A DNA stretch of 64,000 nucleotides from Seminavis robusta (taxonomy: Eukaryota; Bacillariophyta; Bacillariophyceae; Naviculales; Naviculaceae). A program made the position numbers and the translations under genes. Below, piece after piece: positions 31,060 through 40,980 of the stretch. The notes below the pieces were generated by a model. The model was given only the letters and a program-made list of their open reading frames with translations. It ran no database searches and was not told the DNA's origin. The first letter of the stretch is position 1. Each line of letters begins with the position of its first letter. Location: contig CAICTM010000159.1 of assembly GCA_903772945.1 (NCBI GenBank), forward strand, positions 1 to 64,000. The letters are read 5' to 3'.

Positions 31060-31373
31060 AATATAAAGTAGATTGCCGTCATTGTTTAGAACGTCGCTCA
31101 TCCATTGTTGCCTCGTTGTTGTTGAATTGCTGAATCGATTGCTCAAAACAGCGGTAGGGTTAGTGATTTGAGTACTTTTCAGCAGCGTTCAGCACGATTC
31201 AGTACGATTTCAGCAAGATTCAGCATTCGTGACATGTTTAAAATTAAATTAAGAATATGAATTGCTGAAAATTACTGATATCAGCAAAATTCAGAAAATT
31301 TAAATATCTGCTGGGTTCAGCAACAAATGCTTACCCGACCCAGGCACCTTTGGGGACCAAACGTGAGCAGAAT

Positions 31374-31410
31374 TAAGCACGATTCAATAACTACCGCGTC
31401 TTCCAGGACC
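31374..31410. repeat. Right terminal inverted repeat of Harbinger element
   Basis: Ends GACTACCGCG-type sequence as CTACCGCGTCTTCCAGGACC, the complement of the left end with two mismatches. Confidence 0.88.
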
Positions 31411-31750
31411 GTCCGACGGTTTTTGCTCAGGTTTAAAAACTGCTCAAATCATGGTTCTCGTTAAGGGAATGTTAAGGGAATGTTGAAGCTTTAAGGGAAT
31501 GTTAAGGGAATGTTGAGGATTTAAGGGAATGTTTTAAGGGAATGTTTATTTAAGGGAATGTTCATTTTTTTAAGGGAATGTTCCATGGGGTTTACATGAA
31601 GGCTTAGAGGATTGTTTCAAAGCCTTAAGGGAATGTTCTTAAGGGAATGTTGAGGATTTAAGGGAATGTTTTAAGGGAATGTTTAGGGGAATGTTTCCAC
31701 TGCCATATTTTAAGTTTTTTTAAACCTGAGGGAAAACCGTTGGACGGTCC
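31406..31750. repeat. MITE-like element abutting the Harbinger end, filled with TTAAGGGAATG repeats
   Basis: Its ends pair as GGACCGTCCGACGGTTTTTG on the left and the complement (GGACCGTCCAACGGTTTTCC) on the right, continuing into CTCAGGTTTAAAAA. The interior is about a dozen copies of TTAAGGGAATGTT with variable spacers. The left end shares GGACC with the Harbinger right end, so the two elements overlap by five bases or one inserted at the edge of the other. Confidence 0.75.
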
Positions 31751-31799
31751 AGGGTGGAACCCAGAGGGATGCCCAAAGTGGGTGTTGGGGTTATGCCTG

Positions 31800-32228
31800 T
31801 GCAATACACGGCTCTTAGCCTTATTCGCGACTCGATCCTAGATAGGGTCTGAGTTCGACTCATGACATAGTCCTTCGCGAATAGTCATTGGAGACAGAAT
31901 TCTCAATGACCGCTCTAGTCATACTAGGTTGATGATGAAACATCGCTCTAGATATTTAGCCAGCGTGGAGTACTTCCACGCTACTAGATAAATGCTAAAC
32001 GAATCTTCCACGCGTTCCGTTTTTGGATCGTGGAGTGAGTAGGATTGCTACCGCAACCTACTCTATCTCACTCTACAGTCTCCCGCGGGAGTTCAGATCT
32101 ACGATCCTTTGATTGTGGATCTCTCTCGTTTATTAGTTTTTCATAGCTTTCTAATCCTCTCATAACTTTCATTCTCTCAAACTCAAAACACTCGAAAGAT
32201 CTTTTACACTAGCTTTTAGCGTAGTGCA
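31800..32228 (+). repeat. 5' LTR
   Basis: TG...CA boundaries; contains GACTCGATCCTAGATAGGGT and CTCTCATAACTTTCATTCTC also found in the 3' copy. Confidence 0.88.
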
Positions 32229-32279
32229 TTTTGTTAACAAACACAATAGCTTTCAGCTACCTCAACCTATTCCTTCACC

Positions 32280-33588
32280 ATGAAGATTGCCAAAGACGCA
32301 TACACCAGCTTCGAGTCAAGCTGCGTGACAAACCAAATCCTTCCTCTCATCGACCTCGATGATGAATGCGAAATCGACGATTCTCGCTCTACCACCTACA
32401 AACTTCGCACTATTCCAGCAGATGCTAACAGCGCCAAGTACACCTTCAAGGTCCAAATCATCAATGGATCTGAGACTCCACGTCAGACCATCAAGTGGGC
32501 TGGACGTATGGAGAAGGTCTTCGTCGGGCTCGCCATTGCTACGCCTGACGACAAACATAACCTCCTCAGGGAGATGACTTCTAGCTCTGCCAAGAGCAGT
32601 TACGAATCTAGCTGTGCAGGCCATCGTGAAATACGTTGGAATGCCTTGCGCCAGATTGCAGTCAACGCGATTCCTCCACGCGATTTACGTGGCGGTGAAG
32701 ACGAAGCCACTTTCCAAGCACGTTTCCAGGCTGCCTGGAACGGAGCAGCTCAGCCTGCTTTGGACGACGCTGACATTACGTTTGGCATAAATGCCTGTAT
32801 CGAAGCGGTCTGTCCCTACAAGGCTCTTGAAAAGCAGAAACGCTTCATGCGCCGCAAGATGGTAAGCCTGCTGAGATCTACTCGCTTATGTCAACACCTC
32901 AGTCGGATGAACACCGATGAACTTCCTCGTCTACCACCTTTTGGACCCAACCAAACGTTGAACCATGACGAAGTCATTGACATTGTTTGTCATGGAATTC
33001 CCGCTCGTGGAATGAAGAAGATGGACGAACACGACTTCGATCCCTTCTCAGCTCCTATCGGGGAAACCATTGGATTCTGCGAACGCATGGAATTCTCCGA
33101 AGACTTTGACAAGGGCGGTTGCCAAGCAAGCTCCTACGAAGAAACACAGCAAGAAGTACAGTCTACTCGCAACAACGACCACTCTTCCAAGAACGAAGAA
33201 AATGGTGCGACTACACGAGTCCAGCACTCACACACTGCTGACTGCATGACTCGAAAGAAGCTCAAGGCCAAGTCTCAGTCCTCGTCTGACAACGATAACA
33301 ACCAACGTACAACGAGAACAAGATTTGAAACGCAAGTCCGACGACGCCAAACCTACACCAAGAAGGAACTCTCTGTCCTCATGAAGAAGGTTCCAAAGCT
33401 GCGGTCAAGGCCGATCGCAAGAGAAAAGCGATGCAAACCATGTTGCCAAGCGCAAGTATGACAACTCCGACAACGAGGACGACTCCTCTGTTGGATCCAT
33501 CAACATGATGGACAAGAAGATGGCCGCTGTCGACAAGGCGCTTGCCGAATTCGACTTCAATCATTCGGATGGAGAGATCTCCGTCTGA
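32280..33588 (+). pseudogene. gag-like gene of the LTR element, frameshifted near its end
   Basis: Open from ATG 32,280 to 33,461 (393 residues). A one-step frame change near 33,410-33,420 brings in a better continuation (SDANHVAKRKYDNSDNEDDS to a stop at about 33,588). The text TYKLRTIPADANSAKYTFKV, IKWAGRMEKVFVGLAIATPD and TFQARFQAAWNGAAQPALDD is of the gag type seen in diatom retrotransposons. The C-terminus is Lys/Arg-rich, suited to nucleic acid binding. No CCHC knuckle was seen. Confidence 0.65.
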
Positions 33589-33599
33589 GGTTTAGGCCA

Positions 33600-36018
33600 G
33601 GATGATGATTCAAGGAACCATGTTCGATTTCTCATACCTAAGTGATGAAGATATCTCACTAAATAGTAAACAAGATTTGTTTGCAACTAAGATCTACGGC
33701 AATTTAGATAATTGCCTAGTAACTCAACTAGACACTGACGATCTGTTCAGCATCGTTAACTTCGTCCATGGCCAATCAACTCATTCAACGTCGCAAGACA
33801 AAGACCTTGAAACTATCGTCTATGTTAGATTTAACAGACGAGCGAAAGGGGAAACAAAACCCGTTACCACTCTGTTGCTTACTGGATACAAGAAGCATCC
33901 GGAACTTTAATTGCTCAACTCATGCTAAGAGTTTACTCATGAAGAATCATGGGGGCGTCCAAACATTACGGACTGCTTCTATAAAGGAATTAGACCCGCA
34001 CGAAGTGTAGGGCACACTCCCGATTCCTGAGTTCCACCATGATTGCTGAATTATCAGTGGAATTTAACCGTCACCAAGAACTTGGGGGCGCAAGACGTGA
34101 TCATAGGTCAAGACATCTCTCGATCTAAGAATCAAGTTTGATTTCAATACCATGTCATGTGGGGAGTGAACCAGCATTTTCCCGGCCGAAAGAGGCAACA
34201 CCAATAGAAAGGAGAACTTCTCCATTTCCGATTCTCGAGCTGTCAGCGACAATGAAGATAGTCTCAGAGAAGATTCTCTGATACGACATACGAAACAATA
34301 GGCTTAAGGCAGATAAGCCAGAGTCGAAATCCGTAAACAGGAATGGAGCAAGAACTGCTTCATGCCTTTTCAACCAATTGCTTCGACCCATTCGAGAGAT
34401 AACTTTGGGAGCAAAACGTAAGATCGTCGGCCGACAATCCTCTAACTTTCCGGTGAGGCTTGCTACTACGCTAGGTCCATCTGTAGGGACGCATCTGTAC
34501 AGAAGGTAGTGCGGAAATGCTCGGTTCTCGCTTCGAAACAGGGGCACTCAGTGGGGTTAAGGTTCCACGAAGGTCTATTAAACTGTCCACCTACTACGTC
34601 CTAATATTTCACTTTAAAGGAGGTGAATGACGTACTCTGCACGCAGACTGGCAGCGCTATCAATGTTCACATCTTCAGCTCTGGACATGGTTCACCACGT
34701 TGGATTTTCCGAGAACAAGGGATCCTCCACGATAGTCATAAGCGGAGGCTTTCGCAGGAACCGAACAAACGATCAGCAGAGAAGCGCTCATCCATTATAC
34801 CCAAAACGTACAGATGTAACATGGTCATCTTGAGACCAGCTGATTCAGAGGTGGACAGGTACTAACTGAAACGTAGAACGTACGCACATCTCGAAGGCTG
34901 TCACCTTCACTTCGAAGCAACACTTACACTTTGCACTCCCGAAGGGAAAGCACAATGCGGATGGTACCAGAGGGTTGCAATGGGCCTACTGTTTAATAGT
35001 CCCCGACATCTTCTCAAAGAGAGGATGAAGCCGCAAATGCATACTTAGATGAATGTCCGATGCATACGTTCGATGATCAATCATTCCTAAGGACGTCGAT
35101 CTCGCAGATCGAGGTTTGAATAGTAGATGATGGCCTTCCCAAAGACTTCAAGAAGTTCGGGGTTGAAATCAACACATACCCAGGCATTCCTCGAAGGAAG
35201 AACTGGTAGTATCTTTGAACAATTGGACTTCTCGAGAAGGAAGCACACTCTTAACAAAAAAAAGATAATAAATGCGATCAACTATCGCTCTCCTACCAAC
35301 AGGAAGTACACTTCGTAGATTCGTTGAACCAACTAACTACCAAGGGCTGCCTTCGCAAGACGCGACGGAAGTAACCTCGTTTTCTGAACCAGGAGTGGTT
35401 CCCAAGTATCTACCGTATGTACGAAGAAATGGACTTAGAGAACGTCAGTCCCGCGTAGAGGTCGAGAAGACTCCCGGGATGAACATGGACTTCGTCGCAA
35501 GTTCCAGCGCTCAATCGTGACAAGCTATCACCCACTCCGTTTCAAGCATTAAACCCGGGGAATACATAAAGAACGTCGCCGCCCAACTGTGAACCTTACC
35601 TCCAAGAGAAAACACCGATATGGAGAACACGGCAGTGTCCCTTCATCAACACCATGTCAACACCTATGATGATTCATCAGTATCAGAACCGTATACAGCA
35701 TCATGCCCACACGAGTCACCGAGCGCAGCGATGTCACAAACAATGCATGTTTCGCTATACACAAACTACTACCGACCAAGAAGCATCCTGCGCAACTGTA
35801 GGCTCGCATACTACCCCAAAGGAGACAGTCTACCATTGAACATAATATTTACACCCATACAAAGGCACCTTCAATCCAACCTATTCGTAGGATTTGCCAT
35901 CGTGCGACGCATCATGTCTACATCCAATCTCGGAGAGAGCCCCGCACTTAAATCATAATGTTCTCCTTGTTCCCGACTGATGTCGTGCCTTCTTGTGACT
36001 CCTTGTCAGGGGGGCGAA
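33600..36018 (+). pseudogene. Decayed internal region with protease-like traces
   Basis: Around 33,810-33,880 a frame reads KPVTTLLL-TG, like the active-site region of a retropepsin with the aspartate lost. Around 34,090-34,155 shifted frames give DVIIGQDI and IKFDFNTMS, like the end of a retropepsin domain. Stops occur every few dozen codons afterwards to the polypurine tract. No RT, RNase H or integrase motif could be read. Confidence 0.45.
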
Positions 36019-36462
36019 TGCAATACACGTCTCTTGAGCGTGTCTCTCGGCGACTCGATCCTAGATAGGGTCTGATTTCGACTCATGACTTTAGCTGCTC
36101 TCGGATAGTCATTGGAGACAGAATTCTCAATGACCGCTCTAGGTATATAGGTTGATGATGGGAGACATCGCTCTGATATTTAGCCAGCGTGGAGTACTGC
36201 CAAGCCGCTGATATTGACTAGAGCTCACGAATCTCTCCACGCCGTTCCGGTGTTTTTGGGATCGTGGGTGAGTAGATGAATGACGCACCTACTCTATTTC
36301 AACCCTATTTACAGTCTTACGCGGGAGTTCAGATCTCGATCCTTTGATTGTGGGATCTCTCTCGTTGATTAGTTGTAATAGCTTTCTAATCCTCTCATAA
36401 CTTTCATTCTCTCAAACTCAAAACACTCGAAAGATCTTTACACTAGCTTTTAGCGTAGTGCA
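36019..36462 (+). repeat. 3' LTR
   Basis: Matches the 5' LTR along its length with several small insertions; ends TAGCGTAGTGCA before CCTGG. Confidence 0.88.
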
Positions 36463-37364
36463 CCTGGTATGAATCCTGGAGTATGGCAAGGAGAATATCC
36501 CATAGTTTGAACCTGGAGTTGGCCATGGAGTTGGTCATGTATCCCAGAGCATTGGTATACGTGTAACCGTGTCCAGGAGGGCAATGGGACTTGCGGTGAT
36601 GCTTGGGTCTAGCCCTCACGGTAGATGGATCAAGGTGTTGCATAGAGATGTGGGACCTGGAATGGGCCCCAGTTTGGTCCAGGAGTTGGGTCAGGTGAAC
36701 TAGTAGGTGTTTCAATTGGGCCAGGTGTAAGTCCAGGTATAGGTACTGTAGGTCCAGCACTTGGCCTAGCGAGAAGGTCTAGCTAGGAGTAGGACCTGGA
36801 GTGAGGCCTGGTGCGGATCCACGACATGCTCATATTCGAGCCCCTCGATCCGTTCTCCCGGTGTTTGTTTCAGCTTTCCAACGGCCCCCCAAAGGACTGT
36901 ATGGTTGGATACGGAGTCCATCCCGGTACTGTGCCATACTTGGCAGCCCTTGGAGCAGGTTGCAACGCTTCGCTGGTGTGTCACGGCAGATTCGAAGAAG
37001 GTGGACAGAAAAGATTTGGGAGTTCGGACCTCGCCTGCGATCCCAACTCCACGTTTCAGACGTTTGAGAGAAGAGAAGCTCAAAAATCACGACACAAACA
37101 AGGCAAATCTATCATTTCCAGCAAGCTAGCAGCAGTCATCAAGTAAGTCAGGTCAAGTCCAAGTCGTTGTCGCCCACAAAGAATACCGAACAAGCTCGAG
37201 GGTTCAGATACTGTCATATCAGTGATCACTGTAAGAGACGTCCCTGTGAAGCGCTTGTCAGTCAGAGAAAAAGGCGAAGAAACAAGAGAAATTTCATTGT
37301 CGTCTTGCCATTCTGCGTGGAATCGAATCGTCCCTCACGCTGCGAAAGAAAATCCAAACAAATC
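36463..37364. other. Degenerate GGTCCAGG-type simple repeat, then leader of the next gene
   Basis: About 36,463-36,800 is built from imperfect copies of CCTGGAGT / GGTCCAGGTGTAAGT-like words. The retrotransposon's target CCTG is one of these. The ORF 36,811-37,146 has no recognised domain. From about 37,150 the sequence is probably the 5' leader of the ubiquitin gene. Confidence 0.5.
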
Positions 37365-40300
37365 ATGTCGAACAACAACAACGCCACCATGAGCGCGTCT
37401 TCTGCCGCGGTAACGAGTGACGACGCTCTGCGTGAAGTGATTGTTTCGAATGTTCTCGCCGAGTTTCACGACCAAAATTCACCCGCCACGGTGGTGACGT
37501 CCTCCAAGATCTTGGTCAAGCTTCTTCAGAATGCGCTCAAGACAGACGAGAAGTATCGTCGCGTCCGGTTGAGCAATGCCAAAATTCAACAACAAATCGT
37601 CAAGGTCGAAGGCGCCTTGGATATCTTGGGAATGGCGGGATTTGTCGAGAAACACATGGAAAATGATCAGTTCCTCGTCTACAATCCGGGACAGCAGGCC
37701 ACCACTGGCAATGCACTGGAATTGTACCTGGAAGATGACAACACGCAGGAACCACCAAAAGAAACTCCCGCACATGCCTTGATCCACGTCATTTGCAATG
37801 GATTGGAGAACAAACAAAAGGAATTGGAGCCATGGATCGAACCGCCAAAGCAACCGCAACAACCCAGCAAACCGGTGGCGTCCAATGCTGCTGCCAACAA
37901 CAACGACAATTCGTCGCCCTTTTTGAGTGAACAAGACCGTGCGAGACGGGTTGCCAAAGCCAAGGCCATGAAAAAGGCCAAGCAAGCGGAACGGGCTTTG
38001 GCGAAACAGCGATGGGAAGAAGACGAGGAGAAGCGCCGTGAGGCCAAGGAGCGTCGCGAAGCCTTGCTCAATGCCAAGGTCGAAGAAGAAGCCAAACAGG
38101 GACTTGCTGCGGGAATTACGATTCGATCGACGGCTGTTGGAGGAGGAGAAGTTTCTCCCAAGAAGGTTCTTCCAAAGCCCTTTGCCACTCCCGTCGATCC
38201 CGGCAGCCAAAAGGAACAACTCGCAGCGGCCGCTCGTGCTCGCATGGCGCGTGTCAAAAACTCAGCAGCGGCACCACCCAAAGATGACACTGCCATGGAT
38301 GTGGAAGCCCCGCCAGCCAAAATTCCCATGGTGGAAGCCCAAAGCAAGGAATCATCGTCGGACATGGAAACAGAAGAGGAATGGGGAAACCAAAAGCCAT
38401 CCGCTGTCGTCGTTGATCAACAACCCATTCCAATCCGACCCACCATTGTTGCCACTCCCGAATGGAAAGCTTTTCTGGAACGGGTCCCTCGATGTGCGGG
38501 AGCGGAAGGAATCCGTGAGTCTTCTTATTTTGCGAAACAGGGAATGGCCGGTGATGGCATGGCAGTCCCAAAATGCCTCAAACGATTATTCAAAGAATTG
38601 GACGGACTCAAGGACTCCTTGCCGAGCGACCCAAACTGCAGCATTTGGTTGCGCTTTGACGAAGAAACTCCACAATATATTCGTGCTCTCATGGCAGGAC
38701 CTCTTCCCGGGCCCACTCCCTACTCGGGGGGGTTGTTTGCCTTTGACATTTATGTTCCAAACGACTATCCCCAAGTATCACCCAAGGTCCAGTTCCTGTC
38801 AACTGGAGGTGGCTCGTGGCGTGCAGGCCCCAATTTGTATGCATGTGGCAAGGTCTGCCTCTCGCTTTTGGGAACTTGGTCTGGCGAGAAGTGGAACCCA
38901 CAGCACAGTTCCATGGCACAGGTGCTGCTATCCATCCAAGGACTCATCTTGGGTGTGGAGCACCCCTTCTACCTCGAGCCAGGTCATGGTGGTTGGGAAG
39001 GGACGGTCAAAGACGGGGCCTTTCAGCAGAATGGACAGACTTTGGCGGGCGCAAAAGTGCAAGCCGAAGTCGGGGTCCCACCCGAGGTGGTCATCTTTGA
39101 AGACCTCATTCGAGTCGGAACTACCAAATATGGCATGATTCAGCCGCTAAAAGCGGCCTGTCGAATTCTACAAGACGAAGAGGGCAGCAAGAAGAAAGAC
39201 GCCATGTTCCGGGCATTTGGGGAGATTATTCAAGCTCATTTTGCGCAGAATCGTGAGGCTGTTCTGGCAGAGGTTCGCATGTGGATGTCGGATTACGCCT
39301 ACAGTAGAAACCGCAATGTCATCAAAGGAAGCTTGTCGATTGATCAACTGCAGACATTGTTGCCCAAACTGGAAGAGGTGCTGTCAGAGATTCCTCCGCT
39401 TGGTGATGCTCCAAAACCCGCCGCCGCCAAGGGCAACGCAATGGTCACCGAAGAGGAAGGCGACTTGAAAATGCCGGCAAGAGCCACGCCAAAACCACCT
39501 CCACAAGAGGCAATGGATTCCAAACCGGCCCCATCGTCAGCTTCCAAGCGAAGTACATCGGGAGCTTCCAAAACAGAAGGTGGAAATGTTGTGGAAACAA
39601 AGCGCCAAAAAATGCAAAAGGCTGCGAGCAGTGGCGATTACGTGCTGGCTGGGCAACTACAAGAAGAAGTCAAGCGATTGGAGGATCTCCAGCGTTCAAT
39701 CCAAGAAGCCGCGACGGAAGGTGACTTCATCAAAGCCGGCCGCCTACAGGCACAGCTCAAAGCTCTCACAGCCGTCGACAGCGAGGAACCTCCCAGCAAG
39801 AAGGCGTCCCTGCGTTCCATGTGGGACCAGGGCAGCGGAGACGATGACGATATGTGGGATGACTCTGGTGATGACGACGATTCGATGGATAGTGACGATG
39901 ACCTGCCCCCCGGCCCAATGGGTCCTCCGTTTGCGATGGGCGGCGGCCCACCACAATTTGGTGGCGGTCATGTTCCGCCTGGGCTGGGGAACAACGTGTT
40001 TGCGCCACCTGGCCAAAAACACAAGTTTGGCAGCAAGAATCACAGTTGGGGAACGGGCAGCGCTCTCGGCAATACCGCTGCGGCGCCATCGGACCAAAAG
40101 GTTGCAGCGGTTCCGGCAGCGGCTGCAGCACCCACCAAAAAGAAGTCTATCCCTCCGGAGCAGCTCTGTCGCCTGCGAATCCGACTTCCCAACAATAAAT
40201 CCGTAGTCGAGGACTTTCACAAGGACGACCAGTTGTCTGTTGTGTACCGTCGATTGGCACCCATGGTCCCCGAAGAAGGAAGCAAGAAAAGAAAGCAGAA

Positions 40301-40892
40301 GAGCTCCTCTGTGGCGCCGGCTTCAGCCAGTGCTGGCGGAGCCTTTGCCAAGCCGCTTTCTTCTGCGGGCTTTACGCTTCTTCTGACTCGTCCAAAGCGA
40401 GAGTTCAGCCTGGAGCTGCACGGCGTGAAGAGCTTGTCAGAGTTGAATCTGGCTCCATCTGCCACGTTGACGATAATGAAATGTCAGGACCGTGGCGTCA
40501 TGTACCGCGGTGAACTCGAAAGCCGAATCCAAGGAGCACAAGGAGATGCCATGGAAGTGGATGGCTTGACATATGAAGGACTGGTGGAGCTTACGGAGCG
40601 CGTTGGTGCGGTTGCACCAGACATCAATCCTGAAGAGCTGGAAAAGAACTCTCAAACAATGAGCCCTGCGGCCTATCTTGCCGAGCTGGGGGCTTCTATG
40701 GAGGAAGTCGGCGAGGATGCTCGAAAGTGTCCGATTTGCCTTGGTGACTATGACGGCACGGACGAAACTGAGTCGCTCCGTAAGCTGACAGCTTGCGGTC
40801 ATCTCTTCCATTCTGGGTGCGTAGAGACTTGGCTGGAGACAAAATCATCTTGTCCTCTTTGCAAAACATCCATCAAACCGGAGAACAAATAA
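37365..40892 (+). CDS. Giant multidomain ubiquitin protein: PUB - UBC (E2) - UVR-like - UBX - RING-H2 (E3)
   Basis: ATG 37,365 (MSNNNNATMSASS) gives 1,175 residues; the frame is open to 37,167. Domains in order: a PUB domain at about 20-110 (KYRRVRLSNAKIQQQI, ALDILGMAGF); a charged coiled stretch at 190-260; a UBIQUITIN-conjugating domain at about 420-560 with YSGGLFAFDIYVPNDYP, catalytic C498 in GKVCLSLLGTWSG, and WNPQHSSMAQVLLSIQ, like the large BIRC6/UBE2O class; two UVR-like helices at about 745-800; a UBX-like domain at about 930-1,042 (LCRLRIRLPNNKS, SLSELNLAPSATLTI); and a C-terminal RING-H2 at about 1,122-1,170 (CPICLGDYDG, CGHLFHSGCVETWL, CPLC). PUB and UBX domains are known p97/Cdc48-binding modules. 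So this protein may carry E2 and E3 activities directly on the segregase. Confidence 0.8.
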   Translation: MSNNNNATMSASSAAVTSDDALREVIVSNVLAEFHDQNSPATVVTSSKILVKLLQNALKTDEKYRRVRLSNAKIQQQIVKVEGALDILGMAGFVEKHMENDQFLVYNPGQQATTGNALELYLEDDNTQEPPKETPAHALIHVICNGLENKQKELEPWIEPPKQPQQPSKPVASNAAANNNDNSSPFLSEQDRARRVAKAKAMKKAKQAERALAKQRWEEDEEKRREAKERREALLNAKVEEEAKQGLAAGITIRSTAVGGGEVSPKKVLPKPFATPVDPGSQKEQLAAAARARMARVKNSAAAPPKDDTAMDVEAPPAKIPMVEAQSKESSSDMETEEEWGNQKPSAVVVDQQPIPIRPTIVATPEWKAFLERVPRCAGAEGIRESSYFAKQGMAGDGMAVPKCLKRLFKELDGLKDSLPSDPNCSIWLRFDEETPQYIRALMAGPLPGPTPYSGGLFAFDIYVPNDYPQVSPKVQFLSTGGGSWRAGPNLYACGKVCLSLLGTWSGEKWNPQHSSMAQVLLSIQGLILGVEHPFYLEPGHGGWEGTVKDGAFQQNGQTLAGAKVQAEVGVPPEVVIFEDLIRVGTTKYGMIQPLKAACRILQDEEGSKKKDAMFRAFGEIIQAHFAQNREAVLAEVRMWMSDYAYSRNRNVIKGSLSIDQLQTLLPKLEEVLSEIPPLGDAPKPAAAKGNAMVTEEEGDLKMPARATPKPPPQEAMDSKPAPSSASKRSTSGASKTEGGNVVETKRQKMQKAASSGDYVLAGQLQEEVKRLEDLQRSIQEAATEGDFIKAGRLQAQLKALTAVDSEEPPSKKASLRSMWDQGSGDDDDMWDDSGDDDDSMDSDDDLPPGPMGPPFAMGGGPPQFGGGHVPPGLGNNVFAPPGQKHKFGSKNHSWGTGSALGNTAAAPSDQKVAAVPAAAAAPTKKKSIPPEQLCRLRIRLPNNKSVVEDFHKDDQLSVVYRRLAPMVPEEGSKKRKQKSSSVAPASASAGGAFAKPLSSAGFTLLLTRPKREFSLELHGVKSLSELNLAPSATLTIMKCQDRGVMYRGELESRIQGAQGDAMEVDGLTYEGLVELTERVGAVAPDINPEELEKNSQTMSPAAYLAELGASMEEVGEDARKCPICLGDYDGTDETESLRKLTACGHLFHSGCVETWLETKSSCPLCKTSIKPENK

Positions 40893-40980
40893 ACAAATCA
40901 AAGACGGATTTGTGCATCCGTCTGGGTGCGATGTAGAGTCAATTTTCATAAGACGATAGAACCATCGCTAAATTACCTAT

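Larger units (their letters stand above)
26902..31410. mobile_element. PIF/Harbinger transposon, about 4.5 kb, with 37-bp terminal inverted repeats
   Basis: Left end 26,902-26,938 and right end 31,374-31,410 are inverted copies with two mismatches in 37 (starting GGTCCAGGAAGACGCGGTAG on the left). Weaker similarity continues inward (CATTTGTTGCTGAGCCC on the left against GGGTTCAGCAACAAATG on the right) with many CAGCA / TGCTG words. Inside are a DDE transposase of Harbinger type and two more genes. The flanking three bases differ (GAA, GTC), so no target duplication is visible. That may reflect the neighbouring MITE sharing the right boundary. Confidence 0.85.
31800..36462 (+). mobile_element. 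Degenerate LTR retrotransposon, 4.66 kb, probably Ty3/gypsy-like and non-autonomous
   Basis: Two LTRs (31,800-32,228 and 36,019-36,462) both begin TGCAATACACG and end TAGTGCA. CCTG occurs just before and just after the element (31,796-31,799 and 36,463-36,466), a likely target duplication. A polypurine tract AGGGGGGCGAA precedes the 3' LTR. Inside are a gag-like gene and protease traces, but I find no reverse transcriptase motif, so it needed help in trans or has decayed. The LTRs differ by numerous single-base insertions, so the insertion is old. Confidence 0.85.

Noticed and set aside
36811-37146. 111-aa ORF upstream of the ubiquitin gene
   Set aside because: Multiple overlapping frames on both strands equally long; no domain; probably leader/intergenic.
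37479-38365. Long minus-strand ORFs under the ubiquitin gene (246 and 228 aa)
   Set aside because: Shadows of a real long gene in the opposite frame; no domain.
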